Source: Fibrobacter succinogenes
GTDB taxonomy: Bacteria > Fibrobacterota > Fibrobacteria > Fibrobacterales > Fibrobacteraceae
Assembly (NCBI RefSeq): GCF_902779965.1
Contig: NZ_CACZDK010000016.1
Span: 1-59,668, forward strand
Length of the DNA: 59,668 nt
Reading direction: 5' to 3'
Positions 50,289 through 59,212 of this stretch are shown piece by piece. Positions within the stretch are counted from its first letter, which is position 1. Every line of letters starts with the position of its first letter. Both the position numbers and the translations under genes were made by a program. The notes beneath the pieces were generated by a model, which saw only the letters and a list, made by a program, of their open reading frames with translations, searched no databases and was not told where the DNA came from.

Positions 50289-51314
50289 ATGAAAATGCTC
50301 GGTAAAACTTCATTTTCTGCAATTGCAGCGATGGCTGCATTCTCGATGGTGTCACTCACGGCTTGCAGTGACGATGCAGGAAGTAACCCCAATCCGTCGG
50401 CTGCGGAAATACAAGAAAAGTGCCGAAGGGAAGGACGTAATGAGCTTTGCCTTGTCGTTTCTGATAAGGGAAAAATAGAGTATTTTCAGAGCTATATGGA
50501 CATAACCGATGCATTAGAAGAAAGAATGTCTAATGATTTTGCAGGGACCGATATTTCTGTTTATACGAGTGTAGATAGCGCTGGTAATGCTTGGGTTGAA
50601 AAACAATGCAATGCCGAAAATGAAGGTTCCGTTCTGGAATTCCGTTATTATCCCTATAAGTTTTCGTACGGATTATATTTCAAATGTTCTGCTAATAAAT
50701 GGAAAAATGTGTCAGATGAAGATGCTCATTGTCCTGCGACTGCTGAAATAGGCGATATCTGCGATGGCGAGACTTTTGTCCATGGCTTTGGAGGTTCGAT
50801 AACGCCTATCTATATTTATACATCGTCGGGCTGGACATGGTTTAACTCTTCTTCGATGGGTAATTTTTGCAGAGCCGTTGTTGTTCCGTTAAATCAATAT
50901 GGTGATTCAAGAACTCCTTTTGCGACATTGATTCTTGATTCCGATACGGATCATCCTAAATACCAATTCGCCCGTTTTGATACTGATAGTCTTGAAAAGT
51001 ACATGTCTGGCTACTGTGATGTTAAATGGGACTGGTCTGGCTGTGATATCGAAAATGGAGAAGTCTGTGTAGAACGTTCCCGCATTTACATAAAGTCTAA
51101 TGGTGAATGTGACGAAGATAAAACTATTATGACAGAAAGTAGTGTTTCTACAAAGTTAGCTAACATGTATATCACGGAAACATGCGATGCTGCCAATAAT
51201 GGCAAGCTCGCGACTGTCGTAGATTCGATTGTTTTCCCGAACGGTCAGGTGCTCAAGCAAGAATTGCAGTACCAATGCGATTCTGACCTTGAACGCTGGA
51301 ATTTGATGGATTAA
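50289..51314 (+). CDS. Cys-rich lipoprotein A of the duplicated cluster
   Basis: A 341-aa lipoprotein: signal peptide with lipobox SLTAC (Cys near residue 26), then Cys-rich modules containing the C-NAENEG...Y-x-C-x4-W pattern (QCNAENEGSVLEF...GLYFKCSANKW). It includes TLILDSDTDHPKYQFARF and ends QYQCDSDLERWNLMD. It is a close paralogue of lipoprotein E (56964-58358), sharing for example FAGTDISVYTSVDSAGNAW. Start 50289 follows GGAAGGACTC. The TAA at 51312-51314 seems to be a recent nonsense mutation, since the frame stays open for 13 more codons to a second TAA. Cell-surface role unknown. Confidence 0.8.
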   Translation: MKMLGKTSFSAIAAMAAFSMVSLTACSDDAGSNPNPSAAEIQEKCRREGRNELCLVVSDKGKIEYFQSYMDITDALEERMSNDFAGTDISVYTSVDSAGNAWVEKQCNAENEGSVLEFRYYPYKFSYGLYFKCSANKWKNVSDEDAHCPATAEIGDICDGETFVHGFGGSITPIYIYTSSGWTWFNSSSMGNFCRAVVVPLNQYGDSRTPFATLILDSDTDHPKYQFARFDTDSLEKYMSGYCDVKWDWSGCDIENGEVCVERSRIYIKSNGECDEDKTIMTESSVSTKLANMYITETCDAANNGKLATVVDSIVFPNGQVLKQELQYQCDSDLERWNLMD

Positions 51315-51356
51315 AATGCTGAAACGTCTGCTGATTCGGCTGCGGCGGCGGACTAA
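51315..51356 (+). pseudogene. Detached former C-terminus of lipoprotein A
   Basis: In the same frame as lipoprotein A, immediately after its TAA: NAETSADSAAAAD then TAA at 51354-51356. The sequence around this second stop (GACTAACGCGCTTTTTTT) aligns with that around the stop of lipoprotein F (GAATAACGTGCTTTTTT at 59096-59112), indicating that this was the ancestral end. Confidence 0.55.
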
Positions 51357-51382
51357 CGCGCTTTTTTTAAGAACTTTAAGCT

Positions 51383-51407
51383 CCGGGATGGCTGAACGCC
51401 TTCCGGG
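51383..51407 (+). terminator. Terminator after lipoprotein A
   Basis: Imperfect stem CCGGGATGGC / GCCTTCCGG with loop TGAAC, followed by ATTTTTGTTT. It is homologous to the cleaner terminator after lipoprotein F at 59130. Confidence 0.7.
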
Positions 51408-51476
51408 GCATTTTTGTTTAAAAAAAAACGTATTTTTGTTTATAATTTTTATTTTTTTTTAAATATTTTTTTTAAA

Positions 51477-51552
51477 TTGCTGAAATTTGCTTAAAAAAGC
51501 CATTTTTGTTTTTAAAACAATGTTGCGATGCTTGGCGCGTTTTTTTATTTTT
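51477..51552 (+). promoter_or_regulatory. Upstream region of the TIGR02147 gene, duplicated at 56769
   Basis: This 76-bp AT-rich leader (with GCCATTTTTGTTTTTAAAA and AATGTTGCG) recurs nearly unchanged at 56769-56844, but only here is it followed by a TIGR02147 gene. It presumably holds the promoter or a regulatory site for that gene. Confidence 0.6.
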
Positions 51553-51558
51553 ATGATC

Positions 51559-52410
51559 ATGAAGCCTGTTACCGAATACAAAGATTATCGCGAATATTTG
51601 TTGGATTACTATCACGAACGAAAGCGCTGTTCCGCGTTTACGTGGCGCGAATTTGCAAAATTGGCGGGGTTTGCTTCGGGGGCGCATTTGAAACTTGTTT
51701 GCGATGGCAAGATGCGGCTTCGCGAAGAAGGGGCGAGAAGAACGGCTCGGGCAATGAACTTACCCGAGTTTGAGCGGGATTATTTTGTCTTGATGGTGCG
51801 TTATGAACGGGCGAAAACTGATCTCGAAAAGAAGAAATGTTTTGAAGAAATGCAAGCGCTCTGTGAAGCCAACCGTGTGAAAATTCTCGGAAGCGAACTT
51901 TACACCTACTACGAAACGTGGAAACATTCTGTTGTCCGTGAACTTGCTGTAGCGATGCCGGGGGCGAAACCGAACGAAATTGCTAAAGTGTGCAAACCCC
52001 CGATTTCTGCAGCGGATGTCAGTGAAAGTTTAAGCTTTTTGATGAAAGCAGGGTTTTTGACGCGTGATATTAAGGGGCATTACCACCAGACGAATCAATC
52101 GCTTTCAACGGGACGTTTGAATGTCGTTGCGGTGGCCGTTCATTCGTTGTTGCGCCAGATGGGTGAATTTGCGCTTAATGCTTTGGACAAATTGCCTATT
52201 TCGGAACGAAATTTTAGCGGCATTACCATGGGCGTGTCTGCGGAAGGCTTTGCGAAAGTTGCTGAAGAACTTGCCCAGTGTCGCAAACGCATTGTGTCGA
52301 TTGTCTCTGAGGACAAGAATGTGGAAAAAGTTTGCCGTTTGAACATGCAACTTTTCCCGCTGACGGAAAATATTTGCAATGGCGCTTCTGTAAGAGTTAA
52401 TCAAAAATAA
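51559..52410 (+). CDS. TIGR02147-family regulator-like protein
   Basis: A 283-aa protein starting MKPVTEYKDYREYLLDYYHERK with the WREFAKLAGFASGAHLKLVCDGK segment (core FAKLAGFASGAHLKLV) that resembles a helix-turn-helix. The C-terminal DUF4423-like domain contains ISERNFSGITMGVS and RIVSIVSED. This family is expanded in Fibrobacter and related bacteria, often beside lipoproteins or other surface genes. A transcription-regulatory role is presumed, not shown. ATG 51559 is preferred to earlier in-frame starts because the family begins near here; the ribosome site is weak. It probably controls the lipoprotein genes around it. Confidence 0.82.
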   Translation: MKPVTEYKDYREYLLDYYHERKRCSAFTWREFAKLAGFASGAHLKLVCDGKMRLREEGARRTARAMNLPEFERDYFVLMVRYERAKTDLEKKKCFEEMQALCEANRVKILGSELYTYYETWKHSVVRELAVAMPGAKPNEIAKVCKPPISAADVSESLSFLMKAGFLTRDIKGHYHQTNQSLSTGRLNVVAVAVHSLLRQMGEFALNALDKLPISERNFSGITMGVSAEGFAKVAEELAQCRKRIVSIVSEDKNVEKVCRLNMQLFPLTENICNGASVRVNQK

Positions 52411-52437
52411 ATTGAGTTTAAACGAGCGAGAGAAAAT

Positions 52438-53496
52438 ATGAAATTTCTGTTTTTATTTTCAATTATAGCTTTATTTTTTGCCTGCTCCGAAAACAATATG
52501 GCAGGTGGCACAAGCGAAGAAGCCGAAGGCATTGTCGCGATTAAGGATCGCGAAATTGCAGGTGTAACGCAGAAGGGGCCTTTCTTGGTGGGGTCCTCGG
52601 TGACGATTCAGGAACTCGATGGAAAAACTTTAGTTCAAACAGGTAGAAGTTTCAAGACAAGCGTAAAAAGTAATTTGGGAGATTTTTCTGTCAAGAATGT
52701 GAATCTTGCTTCTCAGTACGCTTTGCTTGAGGTGAACGGCTATTTTCGTAACGAAGTTACTGGAGAAAATTCTGAGGGGATGATTTCTTTAAACGCCCTT
52801 ACGGATTTGACGAATCGTAACAATGTCAATGTAAATGTTCTTACGCATCTAGAGACGGATCGTGTTCTTAATCTTGTTCAGAAACAGGGCATGTCTTTTG
52901 CAGATGCTAAAAATCAGGCTGAGTCAGAAATTTTTTCGTCGTTCGGTTTCACAAAAGATTGGCAATCTCCGGAAGATATGAATGTTTTTTCTGGAGAAGA
53001 AGATGGTTCTGATGCGTTGTTTGCTTTGAGTGTGCTGATGCTGGGGAATGGCTCTGTTGCGGACTTTTCTGAACGCCTCGCTTTGGCTGCTCGTTCTTTT
53101 GCAGAACGTGGTGAATGGCACGGCCCAGAAAAGGGCGAAGTTGCGGATTGGGCTTATCAACTTGAAAGTGAAGAATATAAGAAAGATGTAGAGCATACAA
53201 TATTGTCAAAAATCTATGATAATGTGAATTCGTGGAATTTACGTGATGAACCGCCATACTTGTACGCTCCTTATATAAATGGTCTTCTTTATGTATTTTG
53301 GACAAAGGAATACAATCTTGGGCTGTGTGATAGAAATCATTCTGGAGATATGAAAAAAGTTACCAATATTCATAGCAAATACTATAATAAAGAGTTTGTG
53401 TGCTACTACAACAATGAATCCAGATGTACTGATGATGGTATTGGATGCCGGTGGTATTTGGCTGAAGATCCGTTTTTAATAGAATTGAATAACTAA
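52438..53496 (+). CDS. Lipoprotein B of the duplicated cluster
   Basis: A 352-aa lipoprotein: short signal with lipobox FFAC (Cys about 16), linker, then a domain starting AGVTQKGPFLVGSSVTIQEL and going on with DFSVKNVNLASQYALLEVNGYF and NVNVLTHLETDRVLNLV. The N-terminal two-thirds is homologous to lipoprotein C. The GPF-x-x-GSSVT opening suggests a beta-sandwich, possibly a surface-attached carbohydrate-binding or adhesion module; not established. A short Cys-rich C-terminus (CYYNNESRCTDDGIGCRWY) ends it. It lies 27 bp after the regulator gene and 13 bp before lipoprotein C, implying one operon. Confidence 0.8.
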   Translation: MKFLFLFSIIALFFACSENNMAGGTSEEAEGIVAIKDREIAGVTQKGPFLVGSSVTIQELDGKTLVQTGRSFKTSVKSNLGDFSVKNVNLASQYALLEVNGYFRNEVTGENSEGMISLNALTDLTNRNNVNVNVLTHLETDRVLNLVQKQGMSFADAKNQAESEIFSSFGFTKDWQSPEDMNVFSGEEDGSDALFALSVLMLGNGSVADFSERLALAARSFAERGEWHGPEKGEVADWAYQLESEEYKKDVEHTILSKIYDNVNSWNLRDEPPYLYAPYINGLLYVFWTKEYNLGLCDRNHSGDMKKVTNIHSKYYNKEFVCYYNNESRCTDDGIGCRWYLAEDPFLIELNN

Positions 53497-53509
53497 TAGG
53501 AGCTTGTTT

Positions 53510-55600
53510 ATGAAATTTACAGTGTTTTCAACTTTATTTACGCTCGGAATACTCCTTTGGGCGTGCTCGTCAGAAAATGTTTCTGGTGGCAATGAAGCCC
53601 ATGATGGAATGATTAACGGTGTCTCTCAGAAGGGGCCTTTCTTGGAAGGTTCTTCGGTTACGATGCAAGAACTTGACGAAAACTCGCTTGCGCAAACAGG
53701 CAAAAGCTTTAAAGGAAAAGTGGTAAATGACAGGGGCGATTTTTCTATCGAAAATGTGGCCTTGGATCATCCGTATGCTTTGCTTGAAGTGAACGGGTAT
53801 TACCGTAATGAGGTTACCGGGAAAAAGTCAAATGGTTCAATATTCATGAAGGCTCTCGCTGATGTCAGTAAACAGCCGAAAGTGAATATAAACTTGCTTA
53901 CGCATCTTGAATATGAACGAGTCCAGACTCTGATGGAACAAAATAATATGTCCATTGAAGAGGCAAAACAACAAGCGGATCGTGAAATTTTTGCAGCTTT
54001 TTATGCCGATGTCGATTATGACAAGGTTGAATATCTGAACATATTTGGAAATAGCGAAGGCGATGCTGCACTTTTGGCGATCAACGTTCTTTTACTTGGT
54101 GAAGAATCGGATGCTGGTTTCATGGAACGTTTTGCCTTGATTGGCCAAGATTTTGCTGCAGATGGCGTTTGGAATGATTCGTTACTCAAAATGAAAATTG
54201 CAGATTTTGCTTGCAACGCGAATCGTTCGGGAAAACTTGCGGAGATTCGTAAAAATATCGAATCGTGGAAAATTGCTGATGTCCCAGAATTTGAGCTTTA
54301 TGTGAATCGTTTTTGGGAAAATCAGTATGGTCTTGGTAAATGCGATGCTTCGAATCTTGGAATGAGGAAATTATTTGTTGATGGTACAGAAAGCTCAGTT
54401 TTTCATGATTCTGCGTTTAAATGTAGTGAAAACGGATGGGCTCCTTATTCAAATAGTGAAGTCTATTCTAAATCAGTTACGGAGAAATGTACTGCAGAAA
54501 ATGAAGGTGATGTCAAAGTTGTGTGGGAAGGAAACGACAAATACGGATACCAGACTTACAATAGGTGTGAACGCGGCTTATGGGTTCGTGGCGACATAAG
54601 CCTTACTTGCGATACCGCTGGCGTGCAGGTGGGGGACCTTTGCCGAAAAACTGGAAAGACAAACTTGTTCTTTGCAGCTGGAGGACTTTCTCCATCAGAA
54701 AGAGTATTCGCTTATGCAGGCGATGGTGTTTGGGAAGAATGTGACGGCTTGACCAAAATAACCAAGGAATGTACTACAGAAAATGAAGGAGACAAGGAAA
54801 GAATCGTTTATGGTCGTGATGATGACACGTTTTCGATGTATTACCAGTGTTCTAGCGACGGGTGGACTGAAATAGATGAGGCTACTTTTTACAACTGCGC
54901 GGATTCTGTCTCAGTTAGTGGAACTTGCTCGATTGAAATAGATGGAAAAATGGTTTACTATAAATACGATGATGGACCAATCGTGGTCAATGGCGTGTGG
55001 ATGAATGGCGGTTGGGTGAAGTCCGGCTATGATCCTGAATTAGGTTTTTGTCCGGTGATTTATAAAACTTATGTTGTCTCTTGTGGGGAAGGTTCAGAAT
55101 TTAGTTGTAAAGTTGACGAATATAATCAGCCCAAATTACGTGAATCAGGTTGGGTGAATTACTATTGCAGAGCTGGGCAATGGAAACAGTCGAATGTTGT
55201 GCCTCGGCAATATACGGATTCCCGAAAGGAAGGCTTGACGGATATGCAATACGATATCCTGGATTTGCCCAAAGAAGCAAAAGTTGGGGACCGTGTAGGT
55301 GGATTGCTGGAAACTTGCTGGTATGATGTAGAGCTTTATACGATAGCTGGTTGGGGTGTGTATGATTATTGCTTGTCTCGAAATTATTACCGCTATCGTG
55401 AAAATGGTTCTTGGACCTTGGAAACGCAGAGTGAATTTGAGGACTATTTATCTTCTGACCACTTAGGCTGTAATGCAGAAACAGAAGGCGAAAAGAGGTA
55501 TTCGCTGCCGCGTAATGATAAACCCGGTGCGGTTTACCAATGCGTTTCTGGTTATGCCGAACCTGTCGAATATATCTTTAATCATTACGAAAAGAAATGA
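53510..55600 (+). CDS. Large lipoprotein C of the duplicated cluster
   Basis: A 696-aa lipoprotein: signal with lipobox LLWAC (Cys about 19), the same GVSQKGPFLEGSSVTMQEL beta-domain as lipoprotein B (about 30-270), then a long string of Cys-rich modules. Typical modules are KCTAENEGD...YGYQTYNRCERGLW, GDISLTCDTAGVQVGDLC and ECTTENEGDKE...YYQCSSDGW. The GDISLTCDTAGV segment recurs nearly unchanged in lipoprotein D, a sign of recombination between copies. TAGGAG supports the ATG at 53510. Probably an outer-membrane or surface protein; ligand unknown. Confidence 0.8.
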   Translation: MKFTVFSTLFTLGILLWACSSENVSGGNEAHDGMINGVSQKGPFLEGSSVTMQELDENSLAQTGKSFKGKVVNDRGDFSIENVALDHPYALLEVNGYYRNEVTGKKSNGSIFMKALADVSKQPKVNINLLTHLEYERVQTLMEQNNMSIEEAKQQADREIFAAFYADVDYDKVEYLNIFGNSEGDAALLAINVLLLGEESDAGFMERFALIGQDFAADGVWNDSLLKMKIADFACNANRSGKLAEIRKNIESWKIADVPEFELYVNRFWENQYGLGKCDASNLGMRKLFVDGTESSVFHDSAFKCSENGWAPYSNSEVYSKSVTEKCTAENEGDVKVVWEGNDKYGYQTYNRCERGLWVRGDISLTCDTAGVQVGDLCRKTGKTNLFFAAGGLSPSERVFAYAGDGVWEECDGLTKITKECTTENEGDKERIVYGRDDDTFSMYYQCSSDGWTEIDEATFYNCADSVSVSGTCSIEIDGKMVYYKYDDGPIVVNGVWMNGGWVKSGYDPELGFCPVIYKTYVVSCGEGSEFSCKVDEYNQPKLRESGWVNYYCRAGQWKQSNVVPRQYTDSRKEGLTDMQYDILDLPKEAKVGDRVGGLLETCWYDVELYTIAGWGVYDYCLSRNYYRYRENGSWTLETQSEFEDYLSSDHLGCNAETEGEKRYSLPRNDKPGAVYQCVSGYAEPVEYIFNHYEKK

Positions 55601-55678
55601 GTGCAATGTGTAAGAGTTTTTTTATTACATATAAAAAACGAATGTTTTTTACGCACTTGATTAAGTATTTTGTTGCAA

Positions 55679-55717
55679 ATTAATTTTTGACATTACACTG
55701 GAGATGTGTTTATGTTT
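55679..55717 (+). repeat. Duplicated leader before lipoproteins D and E, copy 1
   Basis: TTTTTGACATTACACTGGAG-ATGTGTTTATGTTT runs through the ribosome site and start of lipoprotein D. The same sequence precedes lipoprotein E at 56931-56969. Identity over the leader and the first codons shows recent tandem duplication. Confidence 0.85.
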
Positions 55718-56656
55718 AATGGGAATCATGTTTGTGCGATTGCAGCGATGGCTGCAATTTCGATGTTGTCGCTCATTGCTTGCAGTGACGAAAATTCAGA
55801 TATCACCGGTGTTTCGGGAGGATCGGCTCTTTCAAGTAGCTCTACACCTTTGATCGAACAGCCGTCGTCATCAAGTGAACAGGAGTTGTCTAGTAGCTCT
55901 GCGCCTTTTGTTGAGACGGAGTCGTCATCGGACGGATTCATTAATCTATGCGAACCTTTGATCGAGGGCGCGATTACTCGGTTTTGGGTGAAAGATGAAG
56001 GCGATAGATTGAAGGATGCTTGCAGCGAACCATTGACTGTTATTGGCGATGACATTTATGCAGAAGATTGCAATGCAAAGAATGATGGTCGTGTTTTGTC
56101 GCTGTGGAGCGGAAATCCCAAGTATGGTTACATGACTTATTACAAGTGTCAAAAAGACTCTTGGGTTAAAGGCGATATTAGCCTCACTTGTGATACTGCC
56201 GGCGTGGCTGTTGGAGACACTTGTGTTAAGCAATATTCGATAAACATCTTTCAGGCAGGGATGAACCCTACGGGTACGGTAGTGTCTTTTGTGTATAAGG
56301 GTGACGGCGTCTGGACTAAGGTCGAAACGGAAGATGTTCCTAATATAGGTGATATTAGCTCACGTGTGTATCGTTTGGAAGATGCGCATGGACTTCCTCT
56401 GGGTTATTCTATATGGACGTGTTTTATCAATACCGAAGAAGGCTGGGATAATATTGCTTATTTTGCAAATGTTCCGAATGAAATAACCAACGTCTGTGAA
56501 GATTATGCGATTATTTATAAAGCGTGTAATGTAGTGCGTCCTGCCTTGGGGGATACTTGCTCTTTTGAATCCGATGGAGAGATGCGCTACTATGTGTCCG
56601 TGAAAGCGAAAGAGGGTGAGGTGAATCAATGGCAAGAATTGCTAAGTGAAAACTAA
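55712..56656 (+). CDS. Ser-rich lipoprotein D of the duplicated cluster
   Basis: A 314-aa lipoprotein: signal MFNGNHVCAIAAMAAISM with lipobox SLIAC, a Ser-rich linker (SSSSTPLIEQPSSSSEQELS, SSSSAPFVETESSSD) typical of Fibrobacter surface proteins, then Cys-rich modules (DCNAKNDGRVLSLW, YGYMTYYKCQKDSW, GDISLTCDTAGVAVGDTC). Modules are shared with lipoprotein C. The start follows CTGGAG in the duplicated leader. Function unknown; surface display is inferred. Confidence 0.8.
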   Translation: MFNGNHVCAIAAMAAISMLSLIACSDENSDITGVSGGSALSSSSTPLIEQPSSSSEQELSSSSAPFVETESSSDGFINLCEPLIEGAITRFWVKDEGDRLKDACSEPLTVIGDDIYAEDCNAKNDGRVLSLWSGNPKYGYMTYYKCQKDSWVKGDISLTCDTAGVAVGDTCVKQYSINIFQAGMNPTGTVVSFVYKGDGVWTKVETEDVPNIGDISSRVYRLEDAHGLPLGYSIWTCFINTEEGWDNIAYFANVPNEITNVCEDYAIIYKACNVVRPALGDTCSFESDGEMRYYVSVKAKEGEVNQWQELLSEN

Positions 56657-56677
56657 CCGCGCAGAATTGTAATTTTA

Positions 56678-56702
56678 GCTCTGGATGAAACCCTTCCAGG
56701 GC
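56678..56702 (+). terminator. Terminator after lipoprotein D
   Basis: Stem GCTCTGGA / TCCAGGGC (one G-U pair) followed by TTCTTTGTTTT, 22 bp after the stop codon. Confidence 0.65.
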
Positions 56703-56768
56703 TTCTTTGTTTTATAGAAACTTGTTTTTGTTTTATTTTTTTGAAATTTTTTTTATTGAATTTTGTAA

Positions 56769-56844
56769 TTGCCGAAATTTGATCAAAAACGCCATTTTTG
56801 TTTTTAAAATAATGTTGCGTTGTTTGGGGCGTGTTTTTATTTTA
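56769..56844 (+). repeat. Orphan copy of the TIGR02147 upstream region
   Basis: Near-identical to 51477-51552, including GCCATTTTTGTTTTTAAAA, AATGTTGCG and TTTGGGGCGTGTTTTTAT. No TIGR02147 gene follows; the next gene is lipoprotein E 120 bp later. It looks like the scar of a duplicated lipoprotein-regulator unit whose regulator was deleted. Confidence 0.7.
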
Positions 56845-56963
56845 TAAGAAGTTGCGGTATGTAAGAACTTTTTGCTTACAAAAAAAGTTCGAATGTGCTT
56901 TTGCGTTTTTAATTGGTTATTTTTATTATAAATTATTTTTGACATTACACTGGAGATGTGTTT

Positions 56964-58358
56964 ATGTTCAATAGGAATCATGTTTGTGCAATAGCAGCAA
57001 TGGCTGCGTTCTCTATGATGTCGTTTATTGCATGCGGTGACGATGTCGTAAATACTCCCAACCCTTCGACCGAGCCGGTTGCAGATGAACCTTCTGCGGA
57101 TTCGGTTTCGACAAAAGGACCGTCAGCTGAGGAAATACAGAAAAATTGCCAAAGGGAAGGGCTAAATGAGCTTTGCCTTGTTGTTTCAAGTCCGGGAAAA
57201 GTAGAGTATTTTCAGAACGGTATGGACATAAACGATGCCTTGAAAGAAAAAATGTCAAATCATTTTGCTGGGACCGATATTTCTATTTATGTGAGTGTAG
57301 ATAGTGCTGGTAATAGTTGGACCGAAAAACAATGCAATGCCCAGAATGAGTACAAGTTCTCGAGGCTTGGTTATTACTACCGCAATGAACGTTTCCTTAA
57401 ACATTTGTCCTTCCAGTGTTTTAATGAGGGACGGTGGGAAAATGTAAAAGATGTTTCTGATAGATGTTCGGAAAATCCCGAATTAGGTGATATATGTGAT
57501 TTAGGAACATTTTGTATTCAAAATGCACATTCCTGTACGCCCCTTGATGATAGGAATGTTTATACATCATTGGGTTGGATTTCTTTACCCACTTATTATG
57601 GACCCTTCCCAACGAAAGGCTTGTTAAATCCCGTAACTCATTTTTTAACATTAGTTCTTGATTCCGATACGGACCATCCCAAATACAAGTATGCCCGTTA
57701 TGTTTATGAAGGAGCTTGTGCAGACAGGAAGGGTGGAGTTTGTGTAGAAGAATGGGGCTGGGATGGTTGTGATGTAGATCGTGGACAAAATTGTGTAGAA
57801 ATTTTCCGCATTTACATAAAATCTAATGGTGAGTTCGATGAAGAACGTTCGTTCTTTTCGACAGCGCAAAAGGTTAATAAATTAAAGGAAAAACCTATAA
57901 CGGAGACGTGCGATGCGGCTAGTGGTGGTAAACTTGCGACTGTCGTGGATTCGCTTGTTTTCCCGAACGGTCAAGTGTTCAAACAGGAATTACAGTACCA
58001 ATGTGATTCAGAGAGTGAAAAATGGTGTGGGGTAAAACAAGATGTGAGTGCATGCGAAAAGCCGGATGCGAAGGTTGGCGATGTTTGTCCAATTACATAT
58101 AGCGGACATGTCTCTTTGGGTGGCCCCTATCGCTTGATTTGCTATGTCTATACAGGAAATGGTTGGGTGGAAAAGGGCTCTGACGATTGGTATGCTCTTG
58201 GACAAAAAAGTTCTTGTGAAGAAATTATGAATGCTCCCAAGATTGAAACAGAATGCTCTTGGCATGATATGCAGAAAAAAACGGTAGATGGTGTGACTTA
58301 TAGTTACATCTGCGAAAATCGTGAGTGGCTAGTATGGGATGTTCAGCGAATTGAATAA
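56964..58358 (+). CDS. Cys-rich lipoprotein E of the duplicated cluster
   Basis: A 464-aa lipoprotein with the same signal as D (FNRNHVCAIAAMAAFSM; lipobox SFIAC), a linker with PSTEPVADEPSADSVSTKGP, then a body paralogous to lipoprotein A (EEIQKNCQREGLNELCLVVS, FAGTDISIYVSVDSAGNSW, LVLDSDTDHPKYKYARY). An extra C-terminal module (CEKPDAKVGDVCPITYSGH, GGPYRLICYVYTGNGW) is shared with lipoprotein F. It is therefore an A-like body fused to an F-like tail, as expected from unequal crossing-over. Function unknown. Confidence 0.8.
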   Translation: MFNRNHVCAIAAMAAFSMMSFIACGDDVVNTPNPSTEPVADEPSADSVSTKGPSAEEIQKNCQREGLNELCLVVSSPGKVEYFQNGMDINDALKEKMSNHFAGTDISIYVSVDSAGNSWTEKQCNAQNEYKFSRLGYYYRNERFLKHLSFQCFNEGRWENVKDVSDRCSENPELGDICDLGTFCIQNAHSCTPLDDRNVYTSLGWISLPTYYGPFPTKGLLNPVTHFLTLVLDSDTDHPKYKYARYVYEGACADRKGGVCVEEWGWDGCDVDRGQNCVEIFRIYIKSNGEFDEERSFFSTAQKVNKLKEKPITETCDAASGGKLATVVDSLVFPNGQVFKQELQYQCDSESEKWCGVKQDVSACEKPDAKVGDVCPITYSGHVSLGGPYRLICYVYTGNGWVEKGSDDWYALGQKSSCEEIMNAPKIETECSWHDMQKKTVDGVTYSYICENREWLVWDVQRIE

Positions 58359-58435
58359 GCGTACCCTGATGGAAGGCCTGTCGATTCGCTGGTAACTACA
58401 GAATAGTTTGTTTGAAAAATAAAGGAGGAATTCCT

Positions 58436-59102
58436 ATGTTTGAAAGGAAAGGTATCAGACTTCATTTTCCCACGGTAGCGGCATTGGCTGCTTTCTCGAT
58501 GGTGTCTCACGGCTTGCATTGGTGAAGATGTTGCTTCGCCTTCGGGCGAATCAGTGGTTTCATCTGGAACATCTAGTGATTCCGTGCAAGTTAATATTGA
58601 TGGAGGCGTTTATTCCTTCCCGGCTTGTAATGCGGAGCGCGAAGGATCTGTCGAAAAAATCTTTGTTGGAAATCCAAAGTATGGCTCTGAACGAAGCTTC
58701 ATATGTGAACAGGGTTCCTGGAACGCAAAAAGTGCAAACGATATTGAGTGTAATCAAACCGATGCGAAAGTTGGCGATATATGCTCAATACATTATGCCG
58801 GATATCTCCCATTGGGAGGCCCGATTCGTTTGAGCTGCTATGTCTATACCGAAAAGGGGTGGACGTATAAGGGCTATGACGACTGGTATGATCCTGCATA
58901 TGCTGGTACTTGTGAAGAACTCCTGAATGCGCCTAAGATTGAAACGGAATGTACTGATGGGGAAAGTGCTGAAAGAACGGTTGATGATAAGGTATATCAT
59001 TATGCTTGTTCTTCGGGCGAATGGCAAATACATGATATTGAACGCCCTGTATTTGCAGACCCTGCCGAAATGCCGACAGATTCCGATGCGACGGCTGAAT
59101 AA
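58436..59102 (+). pseudogene. Lipoprotein F, frameshifted in its signal peptide
   Basis: It has a good ribosome site (AAAGGAGG) and start at 58436, and a signal peptide reading AALAAFSMVS. The frame then breaks: it gives HGLHW and TGA. Comparison with lipoprotein A (GTGTCACTCACGGCTTGC at about 50350) shows two bases missing near 58505-58507 (GTGTCTCACGGCTTGC). Restoring them gives ACIGEDVASPSGESVV at the lipobox and opens a clean frame to 59102 with Cys-rich modules (ACNAEREGSVEKIFVGNPKYG, NQTDAKVGDICSIHYAGYL). The corrected length is 222 aa. As sequenced, it cannot make the lipoprotein. Confidence 0.75.
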
Positions 59103-59129
59103 CGTGCTTTTTTAAGTGCTTAGAACTTT

Positions 59130-59150
59130 GGGATGGCTAACTGCCATCCC
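59130..59150 (+). terminator. Terminator after lipoprotein F
   Basis: Perfect 8-bp stem GGGATGGC / GCCATCCC with loop TAACT, followed by TTTTCTTT. It separates the lipoprotein cluster from leuS. Confidence 0.9.
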
Positions 59151-59212
59151 TTTTCTTTCGCCTTACGCAAAATTTCTATCTTTTTGCCCGAAAAAAATAA
59201 AGGACAATTACT

